Shown piece after piece: positions 55,488-63,555 of a stretch of 64,000 nt of DNA. Position 1 is the stretch's first letter, and each line of letters opens with the position of its first letter. Source of the DNA: Herpetosiphonaceae bacterium. GTDB taxonomy: Bacteria > Chloroflexota > Chloroflexia > Chloroflexales > Kallotenuaceae. Position numbers and translations under genes: made by a program. The stretch lies in the NCBI GenBank assembly GCA_036374795.1, contig DASUTC010000221.1:1-64000 (forward strand), given 5' to 3'. Below the pieces are notes generated by a model, which had not been told where the DNA came from, did no database searches, and was given only the letters and a program-made list of their open reading frames with translations.

Positions 55488-56966
55488 ATGCCGGATCAAC
55501 TCAAAATACTGATCTTATCCGCCGAAGTCGTGCCGTTTGCCAAGACCGGCGGATTGGCCGATGTAGCAGGCGCGCTGCCGAAAGCGCTTAAAGCGCTCGG
55601 CCACGATGTGCGGGTGGTCATGCCGCGCTACGGGAAGATCAGCCCTGAAAGCTTCGGTTTGGAGCATGAGGCCGGGCCATTCGCGGTGGCGCTTGATTCG
55701 ACGACTGAAGAGGCAGCATTGCTCCGTGGCGCTATTTCGAGCAAGACAGGCGATGTACCGATCTATTTTGTCGAGAATCGGCGGCTCTACGACCGCGATG
55801 GGATCTTTATGTATCCCGATGATGCCGAGCGCTTCGTCTTCTTTTGCCGCGCGGCGCTAGAGGGCGTACGCATGCTGAACTGGCAGCCGGATGTCGTCCA
55901 TTGCCACGACTGGCCGACCGCGATCGTTCCTAACTGGCTCAAGACGATCTATGCCCAAGATCCGTTCTTTGCCGACACCGGCTCGGTCTATACGATCCAC
56001 AATCTGGCCTACCAGGGAATCTTCGGCTACCGGGTACTGGAGGTGGCGGGCCTTGCGGCCTATGGCTTTATCGTTCACCCTGACATCCCGCATCTCAACG
56101 ATGTGGTCGATTTCATGGGACGCGGTATCTACTACGCCGACATCATCAACACGGTGAGCGAGACATATGCCCAGGAGATATTGACGCCCCAGTTTGGCGA
56201 GGGGCTGGATCCGCTGCTCCGCGAGCGCCGCGATCGGCTGTTCGGTGTGCTCAACGGCATCGATTGGGAGACGTTCAATCCTGAAACCGATCCGTCGATC
56301 GAGGCACACTACTATCGATCGGATCTGGACGGCAAGCGTAGCTGTAAGCAAACGTTGCAGCGTGTATTTGACCTGGAGCAGAACGGCGAGCGACCGATCA
56401 TCGGCATGGTTTCCCGTCTGGCGGATCAAAAAGGCCTTGATCTGATCAGCGCCATCGGCGAGGAGGTGCTGAAGCTAACGCCCGCTCAGCTTGTCGTGGT
56501 CGGCACCGGCGATCAGCGCTACCACGATTTCTTTCTGAGTTTGCGCCAGCGCTATCCGACGCGCGTCGGTGTTGAGTTCACGTTCAACGCCGATCTCAGC
56601 CGTAAAGTTTATGCGGGCTCCGATGTCTATCTGATGCCGTCGCGCCTTGAGCCGTGCGGCCTGGGCCAGCTTATCAGCCTGCGCTACGGCACGATTCCGG
56701 TTGTGCGCGACACGGGCGGACTTGCCGACACGGTACACGACTGGGACCCGCGCAGCCATAGCGGCAACGGCTTTGTCTTCCACGAGTACGATCACATGGC
56801 GCTGTTCGTGGCAATCGTTCGGGCGCTGGAGACGTACAAGTACCGCGATACCTGGCGCGAGCTGATGCTGCATGCCATGAGCGCCGACCATTCCTGGGAG
56901 GCATCGGCGCGGCGCTACGTCGACCTCTATCAGCGCGCGCTCGTCAGCCGTCGCCAGAAACGCTAG
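55488..56966 (+). CDS. glgA: Glycogen synthase (ADP-glucose type)
   Basis: A 492-aa GT5 family GT-B glycosyltransferase extending alpha-1,4-glucan from ADP-glucose. The conserved N-terminal loop is SAEVVPFAKTGGLADVAGAL (with KTGGL sugar-nucleotide motif); further motifs are VHCHDWPTAIVPNWL, SVYTIHNLAYQGIFG, VLNGIDWETFNPETDP, MVSRLADQKGLDLI, PSRLEPCGLGQLISLRYGTI, and RDTGGLADTVHDWD. It is of complete length. ATG 55488 has GAGG at spacing 7; ATG 55485 is also possible. No other glycogen genes are in the window. A possible -10 (TATAGT, 55428-55433) follows the preceding terminator. Confidence 0.95.
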   Translation: MPDQLKILILSAEVVPFAKTGGLADVAGALPKALKALGHDVRVVMPRYGKISPESFGLEHEAGPFAVALDSTTEEAALLRGAISSKTGDVPIYFVENRRLYDRDGIFMYPDDAERFVFFCRAALEGVRMLNWQPDVVHCHDWPTAIVPNWLKTIYAQDPFFADTGSVYTIHNLAYQGIFGYRVLEVAGLAAYGFIVHPDIPHLNDVVDFMGRGIYYADIINTVSETYAQEILTPQFGEGLDPLLRERRDRLFGVLNGIDWETFNPETDPSIEAHYYRSDLDGKRSCKQTLQRVFDLEQNGERPIIGMVSRLADQKGLDLISAIGEEVLKLTPAQLVVVGTGDQRYHDFFLSLRQRYPTRVGVEFTFNADLSRKVYAGSDVYLMPSRLEPCGLGQLISLRYGTIPVVRDTGGLADTVHDWDPRSHSGNGFVFHEYDHMALFVAIVRALETYKYRDTWRELMLHAMSADHSWEASARRYVDLYQRALVSRRQKR

Positions 56967-57019
56967 CCGTTGCCTGCGCCCGCTTTCGTTCTACGTCCTT
57001 AGCTGCAACTTCTTCTTGC

Positions 57020-57035
57020 TGTCGAACGTTCGACA
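57020..57035. promoter_or_regulatory. 16-bp perfect palindrome upstream of parAB (parS-like candidate)
   Basis: TGTCGAACGTTCGACA is a perfect palindrome. It matches the common parS (TGTTTCACGTGAAACA) at 10 of 16 positions, including TGT, ACGT and ACA. It lies 66 bp upstream of parA. It might also be a LexA-like operator (CGAAC/GTTCG arms). Confidence 0.5.
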
Positions 57036-57071
57036 ACTTGACAGTAATAGAAGAACACCACTAGCCGAGTA

Positions 57072-57080
57072 TGCTACAAT
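57072..57080 (+). promoter_or_regulatory. Extended -10 promoter of parAB
   Basis: TGCTACAAT, predicted start near 57087, giving a leader of only about 14 nt for ATG 57101. Confidence 0.6.
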
Positions 57081-57100
57081 GCTGATAGCTTCTTGTTTGC

Positions 57101-57889
57101 ATGGCCCTAGAAAAGCAGAACATGATTATTGCAGTTGCTAATCAAAAAGGCGGAGTTGGGAAAACCACAACCGCGATTAACGTCGGCGGGTACGCGGCCA
57201 AGAGCGGTCGGCGGGTGCTGGTGGTGGACATGGACCCACAGGGCAATGCCGCGACCTGCCTGGGCGTCGCCAAACACACGCTCGATCAAACCGTCGGCGA
57301 GGTGCTGCTGGGCGAAACACCAGCGCAGGCAGCGATCGTGCCGACCGGGCGGGCTGGACTCGATCTGCTACCGGCTACGCCCGATCTGGCAGGCACAGCT
57401 ATCAGCCTGACGCCGATGCTGGCGCGAGAAACCCGGTTGCTGCGAGCGATCGAGCCAATCGCCGGGCAGTACGACATCATCTTGATCGACTGTCCTCCGT
57501 CGCTGGGGCTGCTGACGATCAACGGCCTGACTGCTGCCGACCGGGTGCTGATTCCGCTCCAGTGTGAGTTTTTGGCGCTGGAAGGGCTGGCACAGCTCAA
57601 AGAGACGATCGAGCTGGTGCGCGCTCAGCTCAACAGTCGGCTAGAGATCGGCGGCGTGGTCATGACGATGTACGATGGACGAGCCAACCTTGCGCGGCAG
57701 GTAGTCGAAGAGGTGCGGCGCTACTTCCCACAGCGGATCTTCGATACGCTGATTCCGCGCAACATTCGTCTGAGCGAAGCGCCCAGCCACGGCGAGCTTA
57801 TCTCTGAATACGATCCGCAGAGCCGCGGCGCGAAGGCGTACGCCGCCCTGACCGAAGAACTCTTACGGCGCGAGGAGGCTGGATCATGA
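57101..57889 (+). CDS. parA: Chromosome partitioning ATPase ParA (Soj)
   Basis: A 262-aa Walker-type ATPase: MIIAVANQKGGVGKTTTAIN (deviant Walker A, with signature Lys), VLVVDMDPQGNAATCL (A'), ILIDCPPSLGLLTINGL (Walker B), and PLQCEFLALEGLAQLKETIE. It binds DNA as an ATP dimer and moves the ParB-parS complex during chromosome segregation. Two starts are possible: ATG 57101 (no Shine-Dalgarno, close to the promoter) and ATG 57122 (MIIAVANQ). The stop overlaps parB by 4 bp (ATGA). A palindrome at 57020 may be a parS. Confidence 0.95.
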   Translation: MALEKQNMIIAVANQKGGVGKTTTAINVGGYAAKSGRRVLVVDMDPQGNAATCLGVAKHTLDQTVGEVLLGETPAQAAIVPTGRAGLDLLPATPDLAGTAISLTPMLARETRLLRAIEPIAGQYDIILIDCPPSLGLLTINGLTAADRVLIPLQCEFLALEGLAQLKETIELVRAQLNSRLEIGGVVMTMYDGRANLARQVVEEVRRYFPQRIFDTLIPRNIRLSEAPSHGELISEYDPQSRGAKAYAALTEELLRREEAGS

Positions 57890-58749
57890 GAAAACGCGGT
57901 TTAGGCAGCGGCTTCGGCGGCTTGATCGCGCCCGCGCCCACAGAGCAGGCTGCGCTGCAAGAGGTGTCGGTAGCGGCGATCGTGCCCAACCCGCACCAGC
58001 CCCGCGCGGTATTCGATCCGGCTGCGCTCGACGAGCTAACGGAGTCTATCAAACAGCACGGCATCTTGCAGCCGCTAGTCGTCACGCGGTTATCCTCCGG
58101 CGACTACCAGCTAATCGCGGGTGAGCGCCGCCTGCGCGCGGCCAGACAGGCTGGTCTGGACGCTGTGCCGGTGGTGATCAAAGAGGCATCGGCTCAGCAG
58201 CAGCTTGAGCTGGCGCTGATCGAGAATATTCAGCGGGCCGATCTCGATCCGATCGAGGAGGCGCGCGCCTATGCGATGCTGGAAGACCAGTTTGGGCTGA
58301 AGCACGGCGAGATCGCCCAGCGCGTCGGCAAAAGCCGCTCGACCATCTCGGAGACGCTGGGGCTGCTCAAGCTGCCGCTCGAAGTGCAAGAGATGGTGTC
58401 GGCGGGGCGGCTTACGCCAGGGCACGCGAATATACTGGTGGGGCTGCGCGATCCACAGAAAGAGATCGCCGCGGCGCGTCACATTGCCGAGCAGGGCTTG
58501 AGCGTACGCCGCACCGAGCAATATATCGCACAGCTCAGCATGGCTGATGGCAGAGAACTTGCTTCGAGTAAAAAACACCAGCCAAATCGTGCAACACCAG
58601 AGGATGAATCGGTCGTCAGAACTCTTGAAGAGCATTTAAATGGGGTGAGAGTACAACTGGTGCGTACCGGACGCGGCGGTCGTCTCGTTATTCATTTTGA
58701 CGATGAAGAAATGCTGAGCGGCCTGTACGATCGGCTGATGGGGCTGTAA
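57886..58749 (+). CDS. parB: Chromosome partitioning protein ParB (Spo0J)
   Basis: A 287-aa CTP-dependent DNA clamp. RKRGLGSGFGGLI is the typical N-terminus; the ParB/Srx fold carries NPHQPRAVFDPAALDELTES, then IAGERRLRAARQAGLDAVPV with the CTP-binding GERRLRAA motif; ENIQRADLDPIEEARAYAML follows; the HTH includes HGEIAQRVGKSRSTISETLG. The C-terminal 50 residues are the dimerisation domain. It loads at parS and activates ParA. ATG 57886 overlaps the parA stop by 4 bp, so the two are translationally coupled. Confidence 0.95.
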   Translation: MRKRGLGSGFGGLIAPAPTEQAALQEVSVAAIVPNPHQPRAVFDPAALDELTESIKQHGILQPLVVTRLSSGDYQLIAGERRLRAARQAGLDAVPVVIKEASAQQQLELALIENIQRADLDPIEEARAYAMLEDQFGLKHGEIAQRVGKSRSTISETLGLLKLPLEVQEMVSAGRLTPGHANILVGLRDPQKEIAAARHIAEQGLSVRRTEQYIAQLSMADGRELASSKKHQPNRATPEDESVVRTLEEHLNGVRVQLVRTGRGGRLVIHFDDEEMLSGLYDRLMGL

Positions 58750-58772
58750 AGCCATGGATGGTAGGAGGGCGT

Positions 58773-60698
58773 ATGATTCAGCGAGTTGCGCTCGTGTCGC
58801 CGTACGATTTCGCCCGGAATGGCGGCGTGACCGAGCATGTGCAGCATCTTGCAAAACAGCTACGCCAGCGCAACATCGACGTAACGATCCTCGCGCCTTC
58901 CTCACGGCCCGATCTAGCCGAGCCGGGTCTTGTCTCGCTCGGCACCGTCATGCCAATCCCGATCAATGGCTCGGTCGCCCGGACCACGCTCTCGCCCGCA
59001 GTTGCGGATGAGGTCAGCGCGCTGCTGGCGCGCAACCGTTTCGACGTCATCCATCTGCACGAGCCACTCGCGCCGATGCTGCCGCTGTCGGTGCTGAATG
59101 CCTCGCCGTCGCCGAATGTGGGAACCTTCCATGCTTCGGGCGAGCGCAGCCTGGGATACGCAGCCTCGCGGAAGCTCTTGAACTGGCTGGCGCAGCGTCT
59201 GACCGTGCGGGTAGCGGTATCGCCTGCTGCGGCGCGCTTTGCCCAGCAGTATTTTGCCGGAGAATACACGATCATCCCCAACGGCGTCGATACGGAGCGC
59301 TTCAATACCCGTGTCGAGCCGCTTCCGGGCCTGCGCACCGAACAGCCAACGATCTTATTCGTCGGTCGGTTCGAGGAGCCGCGCAAAGGCTTCAATATGC
59401 TCCTGCCCGCCTTCGCCGAGGTTCAGCGCTACATACCCCAGGCACGGATGCTGGTGGTCGGTCGCGGCGATCCAGGCCCCTTCGAGGAGCAGGCACGGGC
59501 GCTGGGCGTGCGCAACCTCGTCTTTGAAGGCGTCGTCTCAGCCGAAGATCTGCCGCGCTACTACCGCTCGGTCGATGTATTATGCGCGCCTTCAACGGGG
59601 CAGGAGAGCTTTGGGATCATCCTGGCTGAGGCCATGAGCAGCGGCTGTCCGGTCGTGGCCTCCGATATCGAAGGCTATGCCCAGGTTGTCACCCACCGGC
59701 GCGAAGGCTTGCTTGTCCCGCCCTGTCAGCCCGACGCGCTCGCCGTCGGGCTGCTCCAGATCCTCGGCGATCAGCTGTTGCGCCAGCAGCTTGCAAGCGC
59801 AGGACCCGAAACCGCAGCACAGTATGCGTGGACGGATGTCAGCCAGCGCGTGATCGACGTGTATGAGCGCGCCTGTTTCCTGGCGCATAGGGCAAAGGCT
59901 CGATCGTTTTCCACCTCATCGGGTGTCCTGCTGCCAAAAGCGCCGACGCTCTTAGCCACGCCTGGAACCGCGCTTCTGGCATCGCCAGTTGTTCAGTTAG
60001 CCCCGCCTACGACATTGTATAATGAGACACAAGGAGCTACGCCTATGTTGACCGAGCCCATTGAAGCGCGTGTACGCGCGATTACACAGCGGGTTGTCGG
60101 ACATGTGCTCGGTCGCTCCGGCATCACCCCTAATATGCTGACCATGCTAGGTCTTGTGCTGACGGTTGGTGTTACTGCAACGCTGGCAACCGGGCATCTC
60201 GTATGGGGCGGTGTGCTGGTGTTGTTGACAAGCGCGTTCGATATGCTTGACGGAGCGCTCGCCCGATCGAAAGAGCAGCAGAGCACATTTGGTGCATTTT
60301 TCGACTCGACGATCGATCGCTACTCTGAGGCGCTGATCTTCCTTGGTCTGTTACTGCACTATCAGCAGGTGCCCGCGTCTCATTTCGAGCTAACATTTGT
60401 GTACCTGGCGATCGTCGGCTCGCTGATGGTAAGCTATACGCGCGCGCGGGCTGAGGCGCTGGGGATCGAATGTAAAGTTGGTATTCTTGCGCGGCCCGAA
60501 CGGGTGATTTTGCTCTCGCTGGGCCTGATCATCGGCTGGCTGCATGTCACACTGGCGATTCTGGCGCTGTTCACGAACTTCACGGCGGCGCAGCGGATCT
60601 ACCATGTCTGGTTCCAGACCGAAGGCAAGCAGCGCCGAGCGGCGAAGGTGACGCAGCGGCGTAGCTGGTTCGCCTCGCGCGATCAGTCGCCATCTTGA
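58773..60698 (+). CDS. Fused GT4 glycosyltransferase (PimA-like) and CDP-alcohol phosphotransferase
   Basis: One 641-aa reading frame with two enzymes. Residues about 1-380 are a GT-B glycosyltransferase of family GT4 (VSPYDFARNGGVTEHVQHLA, FHASGERSLGYAASRKLLNW, FVGRFEEPRKGFNMLLPAF, APSTGQESFGIILAEAMSSG), closest in pattern to PimA phosphatidylinositol mannosyltransferases. After a Pro/Ala/Leu linker, residues about 425-641 are a CDP-alcohol phosphotransferase with about 6 helices and the motif DMLDGALAR...GAFFDSTIDR (D-x2-D-G-x2-A-R-x8-G-x3-D-x3-D), resembling phosphatidylinositol-phosphate synthase. Together they could make a lipid and mannosylate it. ATG 58773 follows AGGAGGG. A second start (ATG 60045, AAGGAG) could give the C-terminal enzyme alone. 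Confidence 0.88.
   Translation: MIQRVALVSPYDFARNGGVTEHVQHLAKQLRQRNIDVTILAPSSRPDLAEPGLVSLGTVMPIPINGSVARTTLSPAVADEVSALLARNRFDVIHLHEPLAPMLPLSVLNASPSPNVGTFHASGERSLGYAASRKLLNWLAQRLTVRVAVSPAAARFAQQYFAGEYTIIPNGVDTERFNTRVEPLPGLRTEQPTILFVGRFEEPRKGFNMLLPAFAEVQRYIPQARMLVVGRGDPGPFEEQARALGVRNLVFEGVVSAEDLPRYYRSVDVLCAPSTGQESFGIILAEAMSSGCPVVASDIEGYAQVVTHRREGLLVPPCQPDALAVGLLQILGDQLLRQQLASAGPETAAQYAWTDVSQRVIDVYERACFLAHRAKARSFSTSSGVLLPKAPTLLATPGTALLASPVVQLAPPTTLYNETQGATPMLTEPIEARVRAITQRVVGHVLGRSGITPNMLTMLGLVLTVGVTATLATGHLVWGGVLVLLTSAFDMLDGALARSKEQQSTFGAFFDSTIDRYSEALIFLGLLLHYQQVPASHFELTFVYLAIVGSLMVSYTRARAEALGIECKVGILARPERVILLSLGLIIGWLHVTLAILALFTNFTAAQRIYHVWFQTEGKQRRAAKVTQRRSWFASRDQSPS
60018..60047 (+). promoter_or_regulatory. 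Internal -10 element, ribosome site and ATG before the CDP-alcohol phosphotransferase domain
   Basis: TATAAT (60018-60023), AAGGAG (60031-60036) and ATG 60045 lie inside the linker of the fused gene, in frame. They allow separate production of the C-terminal enzyme (218 aa). A -35 element is not obvious. Confidence 0.55.
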
Positions 60699-60746
60699 CG
60701 CCGGTCGGCGGTGAGTGCTAAAATGCACCACCTGTTATGAAGGACG

Positions 60747-60821
60747 ATGATGTCCCACGACCACGATACTATTTTAGGAAGCCGCGCATCGTCGCGGCTT
60801 TTCGCGTGGCTGCATGATTGA
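60747..60821 (+). CDS. Possible 24-aa leader peptide coupled to the next gene
   Basis: ATG 60747 (and 60750) has AAGGA just upstream and opens a 24-residue frame (MMSHDHDTILGSRASSRLFA, then WLHD) whose TGA (60819-60821) overlaps the start of the TIM-barrel gene at 60814. The latter has no ribosome site of its own, so coupling through this short frame would explain its translation. A hairpin (60779-60802) lies within it. Conservation cannot be tested here. Confidence 0.4.
   Translation: MMSHDHDTILGSRASSRLFAWLHD
60779..60802 (+). terminator. Terminator-like hairpin just before the TIM-barrel gene
   Basis: AAGCCGCG (60779-60786) and CGCGGCTT (60793-60800) form a perfect 8-bp stem with a CATCGT loop, followed by TT. 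The T run (60799-60802) is short. It may end the preceding operon or attenuate the downstream gene. Confidence 0.55.
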
Positions 60822-61812
60822 GCTTAGCTTGCCGCTCCATGCCGATTGGACCGGTGGATTGACGACGGCAGCATACCTGGATCGGCTGCTCAGCTTAGGA
60901 ATTACGGCCGTTGAGGTTCAACTGCCGCCGACGCTGCGCGCCGAGGACATCGATAGGTGGGCCGCGCTTATCGACCAGGCGCGAGAGCGACGGCTCAAGC
61001 TGGCGCTTCATGCGCCCCTGGCCGCCGACAGCCCGATCTGGAGCCATGTGCTGACATGGATCGGAGAGCTTGCGACCACTCCGGTAACGCTGATCGTCCA
61101 TGGCTGTACTGCTACGCGACGAGCACCTGATCTTGTGGCGCAGACAGTTGCATACGTGTACGCACTGCTCACACGCTTACCGCCGACTGTCACCGTTGCC
61201 GTCGAGCAGAGCTGGAATAAGGGAGCAGCAGCCGGTCTTGGAGGCATGATCCGCAATCTGCGAGGCGACAAGCTGCAAGGGCGCATACAGCGTCCGATCG
61301 GCGTCGGGAGTGGCATGGGCGTAGCATCCCAGGCTGCGCCGCAGCCAGTCCCACCAGCTACAGAGTTCGATCCCTGGCTCAAGAGCAGCCGGTGGCGAAT
61401 GCTTCGCCGAACGGACGGCTTTAGCGGCACAGGCACACGTCAAGAAACCCTACAGGTCGTCATGGAGGTGAATCACCCTAACTGCGTTATCGCCTGGGAT
61501 GTTGCGCATGATTGGTTAGGTGGTGCGAAGGGTGGCGTAGCCGACTGGCAGAGCGCGGCCTCGGCGGATTTTCTGCGCCGGGTTGCCTACGTGCGTCTGC
61601 ATGATGTCGATGACAGCGGAACCGATCATTGGCCGCTCGTCGTCGGCAATGTGCCGTATGCCAGCCAGTTGCGCCCGTTACTACAACACGGTTTTGCTGG
61701 AGTCGTCTGCCTGGCAATTCGATATACCCCGCAGACGCACATGTTTGGCGATCGGTGGCATGTCCTCGAACGATCATTAGCTATCGCACGACAAGTCTTT
61801 CGGATCAACTAA
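60814..61812 (+). CDS. Xylose isomerase-like TIM-barrel protein, function unknown
   Basis: A 332-aa protein with the AP-endonuclease-2/sugar-isomerase fold: IELSLPLHADW, AYLDRLLSLGITAVEVQLPP, LKLALHAPLAADSP, VTVAVEQSWNKG, VVMEVNHPNCVIAWDVAHDW, and AYVRLHDVDDSGTDHWPLVV. Expected metal-site residues can be assigned to H in LHAPL, E in VAVEQ and D/H in WDVAHD. An insert of about 70 residues (roughly 132-205, rich in G, R and P) breaks the barrel and is unusual. No substrate can be named. There is no Shine-Dalgarno; a short upstream frame overlaps the start. Followed by the glutamate dehydrogenase gene 24 bp downstream. Confidence 0.72.
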   Translation: MIELSLPLHADWTGGLTTAAYLDRLLSLGITAVEVQLPPTLRAEDIDRWAALIDQARERRLKLALHAPLAADSPIWSHVLTWIGELATTPVTLIVHGCTATRRAPDLVAQTVAYVYALLTRLPPTVTVAVEQSWNKGAAAGLGGMIRNLRGDKLQGRIQRPIGVGSGMGVASQAAPQPVPPATEFDPWLKSSRWRMLRRTDGFSGTGTRQETLQVVMEVNHPNCVIAWDVAHDWLGGAKGGVADWQSAASADFLRRVAYVRLHDVDDSGTDHWPLVVGNVPYASQLRPLLQHGFAGVVCLAIRYTPQTHMFGDRWHVLERSLAIARQVFRIN

Positions 61813-61836
61813 TTTTCCATCCCGAAGGAGAACATA

Positions 61837-63114
61837 ATGGCAGCCTCATTGGTAGAATCCCAACACAAAGAAAATCCTTTTGAAATTGCACAGCAGCAGT
61901 TTGATATTGCTGCCGACATTCTCAACCTTGACGCGGGTATGCGGCAAATTCTGCGCGTGCCGCAGCGCGAGCTAACGGTGCGCTTTCCCGTGACGATGGA
62001 GGACGGCTCGGTACGGGTCTTCACCGGCTACCGCATTCACCACAATATCACGCGCGGCCCGGCCAAGGGCGGCATTCGCTACCATCCCGATGTCGACATC
62101 GACGAGGTTCGGGCGCTGGCGATGTGGATGACCTGGAAGTGCGCGCTGGTCAATATTCCCTACGGCGGCGCGAAAGGCGGCGTGATCGTCGATCCCAAGC
62201 AGCTTTCGATGCGCGAGCTAGAGCATATGACCCGCCGGTTTGCTAGTGAGATTTCGATTTTGATCGGGCCTGAGAAAGACATTCCCGCGCCCGATGTCAA
62301 CACCGACGCGCAGGTCATGGCCTGGATCATGGACACGATTTCGATGCATCGTGGCTATACCGTGCCTGCGGTCGTCACCGGCAAGCCGATCGACGTGTTC
62401 GGCTCGCTGGGTCGCGCCGATGCTACCGGACGTGGCGTGAGCATCACCGCGCGCGAGGCCGCGAAACATCTTGGCGTCAAGTTCGACGAGGCCACGGTTG
62501 TCGTGCAGGGCTTTGGTAACGTCGGCGGCGCGTCTGCTCTGCTGATGAGCAACATGGGCGCGCGCGTTATCGCTGTCAGCGACGTAGCCGGTGGCTACTA
62601 CAACAAGCGCGGCCTGAATATCCCGGCGATGCTCCAGCATGCGCGCCAGTATCGATCGCTGGTAGATTACAAAGAGCCGGGGCTGGAAAAGATCTCGAAT
62701 GCCGAGCTGCTTGAGCTAAAGTGTGATATTTTGGTACCTGCCGCGCTCGAAAATCAGATAACCCATGCCAACGCCAGCCGAATCAAGGCGCGGATCATCG
62801 TCGAAGGCGCGAACGGTCCTACTACTCCCGGCGCTGACGAGATCTTGTACGATAACGGCGTGTTTGTCGTGCCCGATATTCTGGCGAACGCCGGCGGTGT
62901 GACAGTCTCTTACTTTGAATGGGTCCAGGGCTTGCAAGAATTCTTCTGGACCGAGGAGGAGATCAACGAGCGCCTGGAGCGGATCATGGTACGCTCATTC
63001 GGCAGCGTGCTCGAGCTGGCGCTCACGCACAAAATCCCGATGCGGACAGCCGCGTATATGGTTGCGGTCAAGCGGGTCGCCGATGCTACGCTGATCCGGG
63101 GTATCTACCCGTAG
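61837..63114 (+). CDS. gdhA: Glutamate dehydrogenase (Glu/Leu/Phe/Val family)
   Basis: A 425-aa hexameric NAD(P)-dependent dehydrogenase of the length of clostridial and archaeal GDH. Key parts are KGGIRYHPDVDIDEVRALAM (with the substrate Lys region), GGAKGGVIVDPKQLS (catalytic Lys), PAPDVNTDAQVMAWIMDT (catalytic Asp), and the cofactor loop VVQGFGNVGGASALLM. The KGGIR and PYGGAKGG pattern fits glutamate rather than leucine or phenylalanine. It interconverts glutamate and 2-oxoglutarate with ammonia. ATG 61837 has GAAGGAG upstream. It is followed by a long hairpin with T run. Confidence 0.93.
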   Translation: MAASLVESQHKENPFEIAQQQFDIAADILNLDAGMRQILRVPQRELTVRFPVTMEDGSVRVFTGYRIHHNITRGPAKGGIRYHPDVDIDEVRALAMWMTWKCALVNIPYGGAKGGVIVDPKQLSMRELEHMTRRFASEISILIGPEKDIPAPDVNTDAQVMAWIMDTISMHRGYTVPAVVTGKPIDVFGSLGRADATGRGVSITAREAAKHLGVKFDEATVVVQGFGNVGGASALLMSNMGARVIAVSDVAGGYYNKRGLNIPAMLQHARQYRSLVDYKEPGLEKISNAELLELKCDILVPAALENQITHANASRIKARIIVEGANGPTTPGADEILYDNGVFVVPDILANAGGVTVSYFEWVQGLQEFFWTEEEINERLERIMVRSFGSVLELALTHKIPMRTAAYMVAVKRVADATLIRGIYP

Positions 63115-63555
63115 GAAGAACAAAGGAACGAGGAAACAAGGGAATAAAGAACTGCATAAGCAGATTGAAGAACCCAACATCAAGCACCAAGCGCCGAGAT
63201 TCGCATTTGACTCTCAGCGCTTGGTTCTTAATCTTTTTCCACGGCTTTCCAATCTCTATTCACTGATTTTATCCATCTCTCCTTACAAAATAATAATTGG
63301 ACAAATAAACAATTTACGCGGTACAACATATAAACTCAGGACGCGGTAGATCATACTCCTACGAGGCAAAATAACTAATCAATATAATACTCCCCTACCC
63401 CATTTTTCTTTTCCTTCCACCCATTCGCATTCTCCTTTGCTTTCTTTTTCTTCATCCTTTGCTCATTCACCATCTATTGCCTATTCTTAGTTCTTAGCTC
63501 TTGGCTCTCGGTTCCTGGTTCTTTCGTTTGGTCCTCTGTTCTTTGTTCCTCTCCG
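63115..63555. repeat. 441-bp non-coding gap with dispersed repeats and a terminator
   Basis: Begins with an AAGAACAAAGGAACGAGG tract, then a strong hairpin at 63182-63229 (AAGCACCAAGCGC region pairing with GCGCTTGGTTCTT) with TTTTT at 63233-63238, the glutamate dehydrogenase terminator. From 63240 the DNA is A/T-rich without genes, ending in a TTGGCTCTCGGTTCCTGG tract, the reverse form of the same repeat. Confidence 0.8.
63182..63238 (+). terminator. Terminator after glutamate dehydrogenase
   Basis: ACCAAGCGC and GCGCTTGGT (core 9 bp), with flanking pairs, followed by CTTAATCTTTTT. Confidence 0.8.
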
